From JALXDT01 sp964634755 (lineage in GTDB: Bacteria > Acidobacteriota > Aminicenantia > JAMOAD01), in NCBI GenBank assembly GCA_964634755.1, contig CAZWJH010000040.1:1-20765 (forward strand): a stretch of DNA of 20,765 bases, read 5' to 3'. Shown here piece after piece: positions 5,599 to 14,053 of the stretch. A program made the position numbers and the translations under genes. The notes under the pieces were generated by a model. The model saw only the letters and a list, made by a program, of their open reading frames with translations, had not been told where the DNA came from and ran no database searches. Numbering within the stretch: position 1 is the stretch's first letter; each line of letters starts with the position of its first letter.

Positions 5599-7506
5599 TC
5601 AGGATGGTTTTATAAAATCCGTAAGTCTTCGCTTTTTTGCTTTTATTTCCTTAACTTTTTTTATAATTCCCTCTTTGTCAATTCCGTAAAGTTTGTGAAT
5701 TGTCTTTGTATCACCTTGAGGTAAAATTTCTTCAGGATAACCCAAAGAATAAATCTTTATCTTAAAATTCTTTTTCTCTCTGAAATAAAGGTCAACAGAT
5801 GTTCCGAAGCCACCTTTAAGAACTCCATCTTCAACCGTTAGTATCCACTTATACTCTTTAGCAACTTCTTCCAAAATTTCCTCATCCATTGGCTTTATAA
5901 ATCTGCAATTCATAACTCCGACCTCTATTCCTTCTTCCTTTAATTCAAGAGCAGCTTCCATTGCGGGATAAACTCTGTTTCCAACGGCAAAAATAATCCC
6001 ATCCTTTCCCTCTTTAAGATATTCCCATTTGCCAAGCAGGATTTCCTCAAATTCATTTTTCAAAGGCACCCCGAATCCCTGAGCTCTCGGATATCTTATT
6101 GTAACCGGATGCTCAGATTTCAAAGCCGTATATAGCATATTCTGAAGCTCCCTTTCATCTTTGGGAGCCATCATAATAAAATTGGGAACAATATTCAAAT
6201 AAGCTATATCATATATACCCTGATGGGTAGGACCATCTCCTGATACAGCCCCTGCTCTGTCAATTCCTATCACTATAGGCAAATCCATTAAAGATACATC
6301 GTGAATTATTTGATCATAGGCTCTCTGTAAAAATGTTGAATAGAGAGCTATTACAGGTTTAAGCCCACCCAAAGCAAGCCCAACTGCAAACTCAACTCCA
6401 TGCTGCTCTGCAATTCCCACATCATAGTATCTTTCAGGGAAAGCCTCTTTAAACTTAATAAGTCCCGTACCTTCGGGCATTGCAGCGGTCATGGCAATTA
6501 TTTTATCATCTTTTTTAGCAAGCTCAATCAAGGTTTCGGAAAATACAGCCGAATAAGAGGGAGCTCCGTTTTTCTTCTTAAATTTTCCTGTCTTTATGTC
6601 AAATGGAGCTGATGAATGAAACCAGTTTGCTTTCTCTTCGGCAGGTTTGTATCCTTTCCCTTTTTCAGTTACAACATGAACAAGAACAGGTCTCGTACAT
6701 TTCTTAACTTTTTCAAAAACCTCTTCCATCTCTTTTACATCATGCCCATTTATGGGCCCCACATATCTTATTCCAAGCTCTTCAAAAAATGAACCGGGGA
6801 CCATAAGCTTTTTTAGTTTATCTTCAACCTCATGAGCAAGTTCAACCATTTTCTTGCCTACAGCAGGGATAAGCTCAACGATTGTTCTTATTTTTTCCTT
6901 TGTTTTAACATAAAACTGCCCGGATTGAAGATAATCAAGATATTTTGAGATAGCTCCCACATTCGGAGATATACTCATTTTATTATCATTTAAAACAATA
7001 ATAAGTTTTCTTTTATGATGCCCAATCTGATTTAATGCTTCAAGAGCGACCCCTCCGGTTAAAGAACCATCGCCCACTATGGCAACTACATGGTGTTTCT
7101 CCTTTTTCTGATCTCTCGCAATTACCATACCAAGTGCAGCGGAAAGAGCAGTGGAAGCATGCCCTGTATTTAAAACATCATATTCACTCTCATCCCTGTT
7201 TGGGAAACCTGATATTCCCTTGTACTGCCTTATCGTATGGAAAAGCTCCCTTCTTCCGGTGATAAGTTTGTGGGGATAAATTTGATGACCAACATCCCAC
7301 AAAAGTTTATCTTCAGGTGTGTTAAAAGAGCGATGCAGAGCAAGAGTAAGTTCCACCGAACCTAAATTTGATGAAAGATGTCCTCCTGTTTTTGAAACAA
7401 CATTAATGATTTCAGCTCTTATCTCTTCAGCTAATTTTTTAAGCTTATCATAACCAAGCTTCCTTACATCCTTCGGGCTATTAATTTTATCCAGTATCTC
7501 ATACAT
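5599..7506 (-). CDS. dxs: 1-deoxy-D-xylulose-5-phosphate synthase
   Basis: This gene encodes 635 residues, full length. The enzyme condenses pyruvate and glyceraldehyde-3-phosphate with thiamine diphosphate to give DXP, the first step of the non-mevalonate isoprenoid route; DXP also feeds thiamine and often pyridoxal synthesis. DVGHQIYPHKLITGR (71-85) carries the active-site His. GDGSLTGG (145-152) with the following LNDNKMSIS is the thiamine-diphosphate/Mg motif. GIAEQH (364-369) holds the catalytic Glu, and DRAG (416-419) starts the pyrimidine-domain signature ending SGDGPTHQG. The C-terminal transketolase domain follows. GGAG lies about 8 bases before the ATG, inside the end of the prenyl synthase gene, and only one base separates the upstream stop from this start. 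It is the last gene of the minus-strand operon. Confidence 0.97.
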   Translation of the reverse strand: MYEILDKINSPKDVRKLGYDKLKKLAEEIRAEIINVVSKTGGHLSSNLGSVELTLALHRSFNTPEDKLLWDVGHQIYPHKLITGRRELFHTIRQYKGISGFPNRDESEYDVLNTGHASTALSAALGMVIARDQKKEKHHVVAIVGDGSLTGGVALEALNQIGHHKRKLIIVLNDNKMSISPNVGAISKYLDYLQSGQFYVKTKEKIRTIVELIPAVGKKMVELAHEVEDKLKKLMVPGSFFEELGIRYVGPINGHDVKEMEEVFEKVKKCTRPVLVHVVTEKGKGYKPAEEKANWFHSSAPFDIKTGKFKKKNGAPSYSAVFSETLIELAKKDDKIIAMTAAMPEGTGLIKFKEAFPERYYDVGIAEQHGVEFAVGLALGGLKPVIALYSTFLQRAYDQIIHDVSLMDLPIVIGIDRAGAVSGDGPTHQGIYDIAYLNIVPNFIMMAPKDERELQNMLYTALKSEHPVTIRYPRAQGFGVPLKNEFEEILLGKWEYLKEGKDGIIFAVGNRVYPAMEAALELKEEGIEVGVMNCRFIKPMDEEILEEVAKEYKWILTVEDGVLKGGFGTSVDLYFREKKNFKIKIYSLGYPEEILPQGDTKTIHKLYGIDKEGIIKKVKEIKAKKRRLTDFIKPS

Positions 7507-7507
7507 T

Positions 7508-8320
7508 TTAGATTCTCCATATAAACTCTAAAATTTCCATAAGTGGAAATTTTGAGAGCTTGTAATTATGAATCATTTTCAAAGTTTTTTCAACAATAAT
7601 TTCTTTTTCCTTTTTAAGCTCATCCTCCGTAAAATACGAAAGGGAATTGTAATTTTTATCTTCTCTGTCATCAAGATCATCATTAATCTGAAAAATAATA
7701 CCTGAATTTTCTCCTATCAAATAAAAATCATTTTGCTCTTTTTCAGACAGGTCTTTTAAAATCGCAATTCCTTTGAAAACAGCTCCGAAAAGGGCACCCG
7801 TTTTCCTTTTGAAAATTTCAAAAGGATGAACTTTTTCTCCCTCCTCAGCTCTAATTTCAAGTGCCTGCCCTCCGCAAACACCATCTATTCCCCAAGCTTT
7901 ATTTAAAAGTTTAAGAAGTGCATTTTTTACTGTTTCAGAATAATCAGAAGCAATTATAACCTCATTTGCAAAGGAAATCATTGCATCTCCCGCCAAAAGA
8001 GCAATAGCAGGAGAAAACTTCTTGTGAACTGTTGGTTTCCCTCTTCTTAAATCATCATTATCCATTATCGGTAAATCATCGTGAAAGAGGGAAGCATTGT
8101 GTAATATTTCAATTGAAGAAGCAAAATATTTTAAATTTTCGGAAACCGCCAATATATCGCCCAATGCTATTGCTAAAACTGGCCTTAAGCGCTTACCCCC
8201 TGTAAATAAGCCGTATTCAATGGCTTTTTTAAGCTCTTTGTTTTCTAATTCAGAGATTTTCTCTTTCAAAAAATCATCTATATCTTTAGCTTTTTTAGAA
8301 AAATACTTTTTAATATCCAA
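7508..8320 (-). CDS. ispA: short-chain polyprenyl diphosphate synthase (farnesyl/geranylgeranyl type)
   Basis: This gene encodes 270 residues, slightly short for the family. It adds isopentenyl diphosphate units to allylic diphosphates. Motifs are GGKRLRP (41-47), the first aspartate motif DDLPIMD (81-87) with NDDLRRGKP following, and the second aspartate motif DDLDD (214-218). Both metal-binding motifs are intact. The residues before the first motif read HNASLFH, with Ala76 where E. coli FPP synthase has Tyr, which favours a longer product such as geranylgeranyl diphosphate; the symbol ispA is therefore positional as much as functional. The start is TTG at 8320 with AGGG about 4 bases upstream; no ATG occurs before the GGKRLRP motif. 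It lies between xseB (11-base gap) and dxs (1-base gap). Confidence 0.92.
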   Translation of the reverse strand: MDIKKYFSKKAKDIDDFLKEKISELENKELKKAIEYGLFTGGKRLRPVLAIALGDILAVSENLKYFASSIEILHNASLFHDDLPIMDNDDLRRGKPTVHKKFSPAIALLAGDAMISFANEVIIASDYSETVKNALLKLLNKAWGIDGVCGGQALEIRAEEGEKVHPFEIFKRKTGALFGAVFKGIAILKDLSEKEQNDFYLIGENSGIIFQINDDLDDREDKNYNSLSYFTEDELKKEKEIIVEKTLKMIHNYKLSKFPLMEILEFIWRI

Positions 8321-8331
8321 CTTTCCCTAAC

Positions 8332-8568
8332 CTACTCTTCAGTATCCCTTTTAAATTCCTCTTTTTTAAGATTTCCCTCTTCATCCTTTAACAAAATTTC
8401 CACCCTATGTTCAATTGAATCAAGCTCTTTTTTCAAAATCTTTGAAATTTTCATACCCTTTTCAAAAAGCTCAAGTGACTCCTGCAAAGACAAATCCCCT
8501 GATTCCATTTTATCAACTATCTCTTCGAGTTCTTTAAAAAGTTTTTCAAAGTTAACCTTTTCTTCCAT
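8332..8568 (-). CDS. xseB: exodeoxyribonuclease VII small subunit
   Basis: This gene encodes 78 residues with the family pattern NFEKLFKELEEIVDKMESGD, LSLQESLELFEKGM and KILKKELDSIEHRVEIL, which form two helices that bind the large subunit. Exonuclease VII is a cytosolic XseA/XseB complex that degrades single-stranded DNA from both ends into oligonucleotides. Several XseB subunits wrap each XseA. The gene overlaps the end of xseA by 17 bases, consistent with coupled translation, and has GAGGGAG 3 bases before the ATG. Confidence 0.95.
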   Translation of the reverse strand: MEEKVNFEKLFKELEEIVDKMESGDLSLQESLELFEKGMKISKILKKELDSIEHRVEILLKDEEGNLKKEEFKRDTEE

Positions 8569-9982
8569 TTTCTCCCTCTTTATATTTTATTTTACTTTTT
8601 AACTTTCCTTTATACAAAAGTATATTAATTTCATCACCAATTTCAACATCTTTAACAGATTTTATCACCTTTTTTCCCTTTAAAACAATAGAATAACCTC
8701 TTTCCAAAACTTTATTATGGGAAAGGGAGTTCAGTTTTTCCGAAAGAGCTTTTAGTTTTAGCCTATTTATTTCAAGTTTTTTAAAGATTTCTCTTTTTAT
8801 ACTATTTTCATAATCGGATACATTCTTTTCTCTGCTTTCAATTTTTTTTAAGATTGCTGAAGAAAGCCTGTTATTTAAAATTTCAATTTCACCTTTTCTT
8901 TTGGCTACTCTTTTCAAAGGGTGCAAATTATTCATTCTTGAAGAGAGTTTCCATAAATTTTCTTTTTCAATCTTCAGTTTATTTAACATATAAGAGGTGA
9001 TTCTTTTTACATTATCATCTATAGCAAAATATTTTCTCTGAATACCAAGATGGAATGATGAGAAAACCCTGTGAGTAGTAAGTCTATTTAAAGTATTTTT
9101 ATAGCTTTCTATCTTATACTTTATAATATTCCCTATTTTCTTTACAGATGAATCTACCTTCTCCTCTATAATATCCTTTCTTTGAACCACAAGCTCCGCA
9201 GCAGCGGAGGGAGTTGATGCCCTCAAATCAGCGACAAAATCCGATATCGTAAAATCTATCTCATGGCCTACTGCAGAAATTATAGGAATTTCGGACTCAA
9301 AAATCGCCCTTGCGACAATTTCTTCGTTAAATGCCCACAAATCCTCTATTGAACCTCCTCCTCTTCCGATTATTATAGCATCAAGATTTCCTACCCTATT
9401 AAGTTCTTTTATTCCCTCTACAATACTCTCCGCAGCACCCTCTCCTTGAACTTTTGCAGGATAGATTAATATATATAGTCCTTTGTATCTTCTTCTGATT
9501 ATTCTTAAAATATCCATAATAGCCGCACCCAAAGGAGATGTAACAACCCCGATTCTTTTAGGTAGAAAAGGCAATGGTTTTTTGAATTTTTTATCAAAAA
9601 GCCCCTCTTTTTCAAGTTTTCTCTTTAATTTCTCAAATTTTATCTGAAGCTCCCCCAATCCATCTTTTTTTAACTCTTTAACCAATAGCTGGAGATCTCC
9701 TCTCTTTTCATAAAGAGAAATTGTTCCCCTCACAATTACCTTCTCTCCATCCGTTGGCTCAAAACCCAATTTAGCCGCATAAGATCTGAACATAACACAT
9801 CTCAGCTTTCCACCTTCATCCTTAATATCAAAGTAGAGATGTCCGGAAGAATATCTTAAGAAATTGGAAATTTCTCCCCTTACACTTATATCAAAAAATG
9901 TATATTCAAGGTTGGCTCTTATAATTGCATTTATCTCACTTACACTATAAACCTGCTTTTCCTCTATTCCCTTTCCTTCCAT
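8552..9982 (-). CDS. xseA: exodeoxyribonuclease VII large subunit
   Basis: This gene encodes 476 residues. Residues about 10-105 are the OB-fold DNA-binding domain (YSVSEINAIIR, then VRGEISNFLRYSSGHLYFDIKD). The catalytic domain follows with RIGVVTSPLGAAIMDIL (143-159), GRGGGSIEDLWAFNEE (206-221) and SAVGHEIDFTISDFVAD (236-252), all diagnostic of XseA. Residues about 265-440 are a long coiled-coil region. The C-terminal segment LSHNKVLERGYSIV is the family's end module, which helps assemble the complex with XseB. The start codon lies inside the 3' end of ymdB (19-base overlap) with AGAGAG just upstream. This is a standard full-length gene in an operon with its partner. Confidence 0.97.
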   Translation of the reverse strand: MEGKGIEEKQVYSVSEINAIIRANLEYTFFDISVRGEISNFLRYSSGHLYFDIKDEGGKLRCVMFRSYAAKLGFEPTDGEKVIVRGTISLYEKRGDLQLLVKELKKDGLGELQIKFEKLKRKLEKEGLFDKKFKKPLPFLPKRIGVVTSPLGAAIMDILRIIRRRYKGLYILIYPAKVQGEGAAESIVEGIKELNRVGNLDAIIIGRGGGSIEDLWAFNEEIVARAIFESEIPIISAVGHEIDFTISDFVADLRASTPSAAAELVVQRKDIIEEKVDSSVKKIGNIIKYKIESYKNTLNRLTTHRVFSSFHLGIQRKYFAIDDNVKRITSYMLNKLKIEKENLWKLSSRMNNLHPLKRVAKRKGEIEILNNRLSSAILKKIESREKNVSDYENSIKREIFKKLEINRLKLKALSEKLNSLSHNKVLERGYSIVLKGKKVIKSVKDVEIGDEINILLYKGKLKSKIKYKEGENGRKG

Positions 9983-10776
9983 ATTCTCTCTATTTTAACA
10001 GTCTTTCCAGTACTAATATCAATATCGGCGAGTATCCCATTGACCATTAATGCTCCCTTAGCCACTTCAAACCTTTTAGGCATAAGTTTTAAAAATCTTT
10101 CAAGAGCAATCTCTTTTTTCATTCCTATTACAGAATCCCTTGCTCCACACATACCTAAATCTGTTATGTATCCTGTTCCACCGGGAAGAATTCTACTATC
10201 AGCTGTCTGCACATGTGTGTGAGTTCCAACAATGAGAGAAACTCTCCCGTCAAAATACCAACCGAGGGCAACTTTTTCAGAAGTAGTTTCAGCATGAAAA
10301 TCAATGATTCTAATCATAACTTCCTTTTTTTCAAGCTCTTTTAAAACATCATCTCCAATATAAAAAGGGGAATCAACCTCTGACAAAAATTTTCTTCCCT
10401 GAAGATTCACAATTCCAATTTTAATATCGTCTCTTGTGAGTATAGTATAACCTCTTCCGGGAACCCCTTTCGGGTAATTAGCAGGCCTGAGAATTCGAGG
10501 ATCTCTTTTTATAAGTTCATACCCTTCTCTTTTATCCCAAATATGATTTCCCGAAGTGAAAAAATCTATCCCCACCGAAAACATCTCTTTTACAGTTTTT
10601 TCACTTATTCCAAAACCACCTGCAAGATTTTCACAATTAGCACCTATAATATCAGGCTTTTCCATTTCTTTAATCGCTGGTAAAAATTCTTTTATTGCCT
10701 GTCTTCCTGTCTTTCCTATAATATCTCCGAACATAAGAACTCTGAATGTACCAGAGTTTCTCTCACTTTTGTTCAT
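9964..10776 (-). CDS. ymdB: YmdB-family metallophosphoesterase (2',3'-cyclic nucleotide phosphodiesterase)
   Basis: This gene encodes 270 residues. Metal and catalytic motifs are GDIIGKTGR (17-25, Asp18), ANCEN (46-50), GNHIWD (76-81), DFHAETTSEK (159-168) and GTHTHVQTAD (184-193), then TDLGMCG. Bacillus subtilis YmdB is a dimetal phosphodiesterase that acts on 2',3'-cyclic nucleotides and influences biofilm and motility gene expression. The ATG at 10776 is chosen because AAGGAAGG lies 6 bases upstream and it gives the usual family length. A longer in-frame start at 10824 would add 16 basic residues and overlap the previous gene. In many Firmicutes ymdB follows the RNase Y gene; here the lysine-tailed 760-residue gene occupies that position, with a 28-base gap. 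Confidence 0.93.
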   Translation of the reverse strand: MNKSERNSGTFRVLMFGDIIGKTGRQAIKEFLPAIKEMEKPDIIGANCENLAGGFGISEKTVKEMFSVGIDFFTSGNHIWDKREGYELIKRDPRILRPANYPKGVPGRGYTILTRDDIKIGIVNLQGRKFLSEVDSPFYIGDDVLKELEKKEVMIRIIDFHAETTSEKVALGWYFDGRVSLIVGTHTHVQTADSRILPGGTGYITDLGMCGARDSVIGMKKEIALERFLKLMPKRFEVAKGALMVNGILADIDISTGKTVKIERIWKERE

Positions 10777-10804
10777 GAAACGCCTTCCTTTAAGCCCTTT
10801 CCGG

Positions 10805-13087
10805 CTATTTTTTCTTCTTTTCAAGAATTTCTTTTAATTTATCTCCTAAAACACCGCCACCAGTTTTCTTTTTCTTATCGCTGTAAACTACTGTGGTCTC
10901 TTCATCTATGTGTTTTTTCTTGCTTTTTACTTCAATCTCTATTTCCTCTTTCAAAGCCTCCATAGCTTCTTTTTCAGCTTCTTTCATTTCAAGTTCTTCT
11001 TCAAGAATTCTTCTTGCACTTTTTTTCTTCGGAGTGGAAACTTTTGCTTTTTCCTTCTTCTTTCTCTTTTTCTTTTCCTCTTTTTCCTCTTTTACAGGTT
11101 CCACAAACTCAACTTTTGGTTGCTTCTTAACAGGAGGTTTCTTAGCTTTCGGTGCTCTTTTTTCAACAGTTTTTTTCTCTGTTTTAACAACTTTTGTCTC
11201 TTTCTTTTCCGCTTCCTTCTCAATTTCTTTTACAACAACTTTTTCTACATGTGTCTCTGGTTTCTCTTCAGATTTTTTTGCTTCAAGTTTGTCCTTTTTC
11301 TTTAAAGGCACCTTCTCATGAATGGTTTCAATTACTCCCTTTTCTCTTATTTTCTGAAGTCTTCTTGCTATTTTTTCTTTTTGCCTTTCTATATCATCTC
11401 TGGGTAAACTTTCCTGAGCTTCTTTTTTAGTATCTTTAGGCACATGCTTTAATAATTTTTTTTCTAACTTTTCCTTCTTTTCCTTTAACTCCTTCTCCAG
11501 TAAAGCTATCCTTTCCTCTTCTTCTCTAACCCTCATTTTTTCAGTATCAAGTATGAATATTCCGGGCTTCTCCTCTGAATCAAAAAATTCACTATTTCCT
11601 AAAAGAAGTTTTACAGTATCCTGCAAAGATATATTGTAAAGAATATTTAGAAGATGAAAAGCTCTTAAATAATGAAACTCCTTATATTCACCACTATCTT
11701 CTCCAAATTCATAGAAAATATGTCGAAGTGTTGAAAGAACGGTTCTTCCCTCAGAAATTTCATAAAGTTCATCAAGCTCTCCATAATTCAGTTGAAAATA
11801 CGGAAAAAGTTCATAATAAACCGTTGTATTTGCTTTTTCAATAAATCTCTTTTCTTCTTCATCATAATCAAACACAAGAACCTTCAATGGTTTCTTTCCC
11901 ACTTTTGGTTCAAGGATAAATTCTCCGTTTTCCACCTTCAAAGATAATGCTGTCCCGGGAACAATCTGATTAACCTTATAATACTTTCTTAAGCCTATTA
12001 GATATCTTTCATAAGGAAAAACCCAGACTTTGTAAGATTCTCCACTTCCACTAGATATTGTTATTTCTCTCCTATTTCCAATAAGATTTAACTCTCTTTT
12101 AGTCAATTTCAACGCACCGCTTACAATTTCTCTTAACAAAAGAGGATTACTTTCAGTGGAATAGAACTTTTTAGCTTTCTTCAAGAAATCCTTTGCCAAA
12201 CTTTCTACTTCCTTTGGCTTTTTTTCAAAAGAGTCAACTTTCTTAGCTTTTTTAAATACAAGCTCTGTCTTCTTTATATTTTCAAAAAATTCCTTTAAAT
12301 TCCACTTTCCCCAATCCTCATAGTCAACACATACAAAGCTTTGATGTTCTGAAAGGTGATAGTTTATAGAAAAAAGAATAAGCTTTTCGGAATGCTTTTC
12401 ATCCTCTATTTTAAGTACACTATCTTTGATTTCTCTCGTGGTTATTGAATCCTTTCTTTTTTCAAGCTCTCTTACAATTTTAACTTCATCTTTACCTTTG
12501 ACTTTAACAAGCTGAGTTTTGTATATCCAATATTCCCCCCAATTTAAAAAGTCTTTTGAATCCAACAGGAGCTTTTCGAGATTTTCTCTTAACTTTTGTA
12601 AGTATTTGGATGGAAGAGGGGGTTCATTTTCTCTTGGATCTTTACCATCATAAAATGGAGCTTCTTCCCCATCATCACCAGCAACAGGAAACTCCAGAGA
12701 AACTTTTTTCTTTTTTAACATATTTATTATCTTTCTAAATTCACCTTCGCCTTCATAATCAACCTCAATTAAACTATAACAAAGCGTTGGCGAATATTTC
12801 TTATTAACTATCCTAAAGACAATTTCTCCGCTAAACACTAGCTCATTATTCTTTGAAAGCCTGAACTTCATCTCCTCAAGATTCATATAAATCAAGTCCT
12901 GCACATTATATTTATACTTTCTATCGTAAACTTTTATCTTTTGTTGCCTTAAATGTTTGGTTCTTTTAAGCCCAATAAATCTTGCTATTTCTTCTATATG
13001 AACAGGTGTCTTCTTAGATAATAAAAAATTTTTAATTCCCTTTAATTCATCCTTTTGTATTGCCAAATCAATTGTATCTTTTTTCAT
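10805..13087 (-). CDS. 760-residue protein of unknown family: winged-helix-like N-terminus, structured core and long Lys/Glu-rich tail
   Basis: No known family is recognised. Residues about 15-50 (GIKNFLLSKKTPVHIEEIARFIGL) look like a winged-helix start. Residues 60-130 are predicted mixed beta/alpha. Residues about 310-340 (NPLLLREIVSGALKLTKREL) could be a second helical DNA-binding-type unit, followed by a beta-rich stretch to about 410. Residues 450-500 are helical. From about 517 to 760 the protein is almost entirely Lys/Glu/Arg, beginning as a coiled coil and including an Ala-Lys-Pro-rich section (KRAPKAKKPPVKKQPK, 643-658) and a KKKRKKKEK run (672-680). It has no signal peptide or membrane helix, so it is cytosolic. 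The start is supported by GGGAAGG 6 bases upstream. Operon position beside ymdB and xseAB suggests nucleic-acid contact; that is inference only. Confidence 0.85.
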   Translation of the reverse strand: MKKDTIDLAIQKDELKGIKNFLLSKKTPVHIEEIARFIGLKRTKHLRQQKIKVYDRKYKYNVQDLIYMNLEEMKFRLSKNNELVFSGEIVFRIVNKKYSPTLCYSLIEVDYEGEGEFRKIINMLKKKKVSLEFPVAGDDGEEAPFYDGKDPRENEPPLPSKYLQKLRENLEKLLLDSKDFLNWGEYWIYKTQLVKVKGKDEVKIVRELEKRKDSITTREIKDSVLKIEDEKHSEKLILFSINYHLSEHQSFVCVDYEDWGKWNLKEFFENIKKTELVFKKAKKVDSFEKKPKEVESLAKDFLKKAKKFYSTESNPLLLREIVSGALKLTKRELNLIGNRREITISSGSGESYKVWVFPYERYLIGLRKYYKVNQIVPGTALSLKVENGEFILEPKVGKKPLKVLVFDYDEEEKRFIEKANTTVYYELFPYFQLNYGELDELYEISEGRTVLSTLRHIFYEFGEDSGEYKEFHYLRAFHLLNILYNISLQDTVKLLLGNSEFFDSEEKPGIFILDTEKMRVREEEERIALLEKELKEKKEKLEKKLLKHVPKDTKKEAQESLPRDDIERQKEKIARRLQKIREKGVIETIHEKVPLKKKDKLEAKKSEEKPETHVEKVVVKEIEKEAEKKETKVVKTEKKTVEKRAPKAKKPPVKKQPKVEFVEPVKEEKEEKKKRKKKEKAKVSTPKKKSARRILEEELEMKEAEKEAMEALKEEIEIEVKSKKKHIDEETTVVYSDKKKKTGGGVLGDKLKEILEKKKK

Positions 13088-13089
13088 CT

Positions 13090-14040
13090 CTAACCTTCCC
13101 TGATTATTTTTGTCCCCGTTCCGTTTGCAAGAGCTCCTTTAACCTTACCGGGAGTAGTGATTATAACTTCCTTTCCTCCACCTTTTATAAATTCTATAGC
13201 TGCAGCAATTTTCGGTCCCATTGAACCCGCGGGAAACTGTCCTTCCTTAAGATACTTTTCAGCCTCATTCACAGTCATATCTTTAATCTCTTTCTGATCA
13301 GGCTTTCCAAAATTTATATAAACTCTCTCAACTCCCGTTAGGATTATAAACAAATCAGCTTTAACTTCTCTTGCAATCAAAGAAGAGGCAAAATCTTTAT
13401 CTATAACTGCTTCAATTCCTTTAATCAATCCATCTGAGTCAATGTATACAGGGATTCCACCTCCCCCAGCAGCGATAACTATTACACCACTATCTATTAG
13501 TTGCCTTAAAGCTTTTTTTGGAACAATATCAATGGGTTTTGGAGAAGGGACAACCCTTCTCCAACCCCTACCTGCATCTTCAACCATTACCCATTTTTTC
13601 TCTTTCCTTAGAGCTTCGGCTCTGAATTCATTGTAAAAAGGACCAATAGGTTTTGTTGGCTTAAAAAAGGCTGGATCATTTTTATCTACTATAATTTGAG
13701 TTAGAACAGTTGCGACTTCCTTATCCACAGATCTTTTTCTAAGTTCATTAATAACTGCTTGCTCTATCATATATCCCATACTCCCCTCTGTCATTGCATC
13801 ACAAACATCTATTGTAAAAGGAGGGATCTTATGAGAAGATTCTTCCATCTGAATCAATATATTTCCTACCTGAGGACCATTTCCGTGAACAATTATAAGA
13901 TCATAGCCCTTTTCCACAATCCCTACTATATCCTTCGCAGCTTTTCGGGCATTCCTCTCCTGTTCACTCTGTAATCCCTTTTCATTATGAGAAAGAATTA
14001 CATTTCCTCCGAATGCAATAACAGCCTTTTTATATGCCAT
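13090..14040 (-). CDS. arcC: carbamate kinase
   Basis: This gene encodes 316 residues, full length. The enzyme interconverts carbamoyl phosphate + ADP and ATP + carbamate/CO2 + NH3. In fermenters it runs in the ATP-making direction after citrulline, agmatine or purine breakdown. The amino-acid-kinase fold motifs are AFGGNVIL (9-16), HGNGPQVGN (52-60), DVCDAMTEGSMGYMIEQ (78-94), AAGGGGIPVY (190-199), DKD (214-216) and TGVERVYINFGKP (235-247), then FPAGSMGPKI near the end. These distinguish it from glutamate or aspartate kinases. AAAGG lies 6 bases before the ATG. No arginine deiminase or ornithine transcarbamylase gene is present, so the source of carbamoyl phosphate is outside the window. The neighbours are the cPGS-like gene (13-base gap) and the 760-residue gene (2-base gap). 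Confidence 0.96.
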   Translation of the reverse strand: MAYKKAVIAFGGNVILSHNEKGLQSEQERNARKAAKDIVGIVEKGYDLIIVHGNGPQVGNILIQMEESSHKIPPFTIDVCDAMTEGSMGYMIEQAVINELRKRSVDKEVATVLTQIIVDKNDPAFFKPTKPIGPFYNEFRAEALRKEKKWVMVEDAGRGWRRVVPSPKPIDIVPKKALRQLIDSGVIVIAAGGGGIPVYIDSDGLIKGIEAVIDKDFASSLIAREVKADLFIILTGVERVYINFGKPDQKEIKDMTVNEAEKYLKEGQFPAGSMGPKIAAAIEFIKGGGKEVIITTPGKVKGALANGTGTKIIREG

Positions 14041-14053
14041 CTGTAACCTTTTA

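Noticed and set aside
10776..10824. Upstream start of ymdB adding 16 basic residues
   Set aside because: The ATG at 10776 has a strong AAGGAAGG site at 6 bases and gives the normal family length; the extension overlaps the previous gene.
10893..11430. Long plus-strand open frames rich in Ser, Phe and Leu
   Set aside because: They lie opposite the Lys/Glu-rich tail of the 760-residue gene; reverse-complemented AAG/GAA codons give CTT/TTC, explaining the composition. No ribosome site or independent coding pattern supports them.
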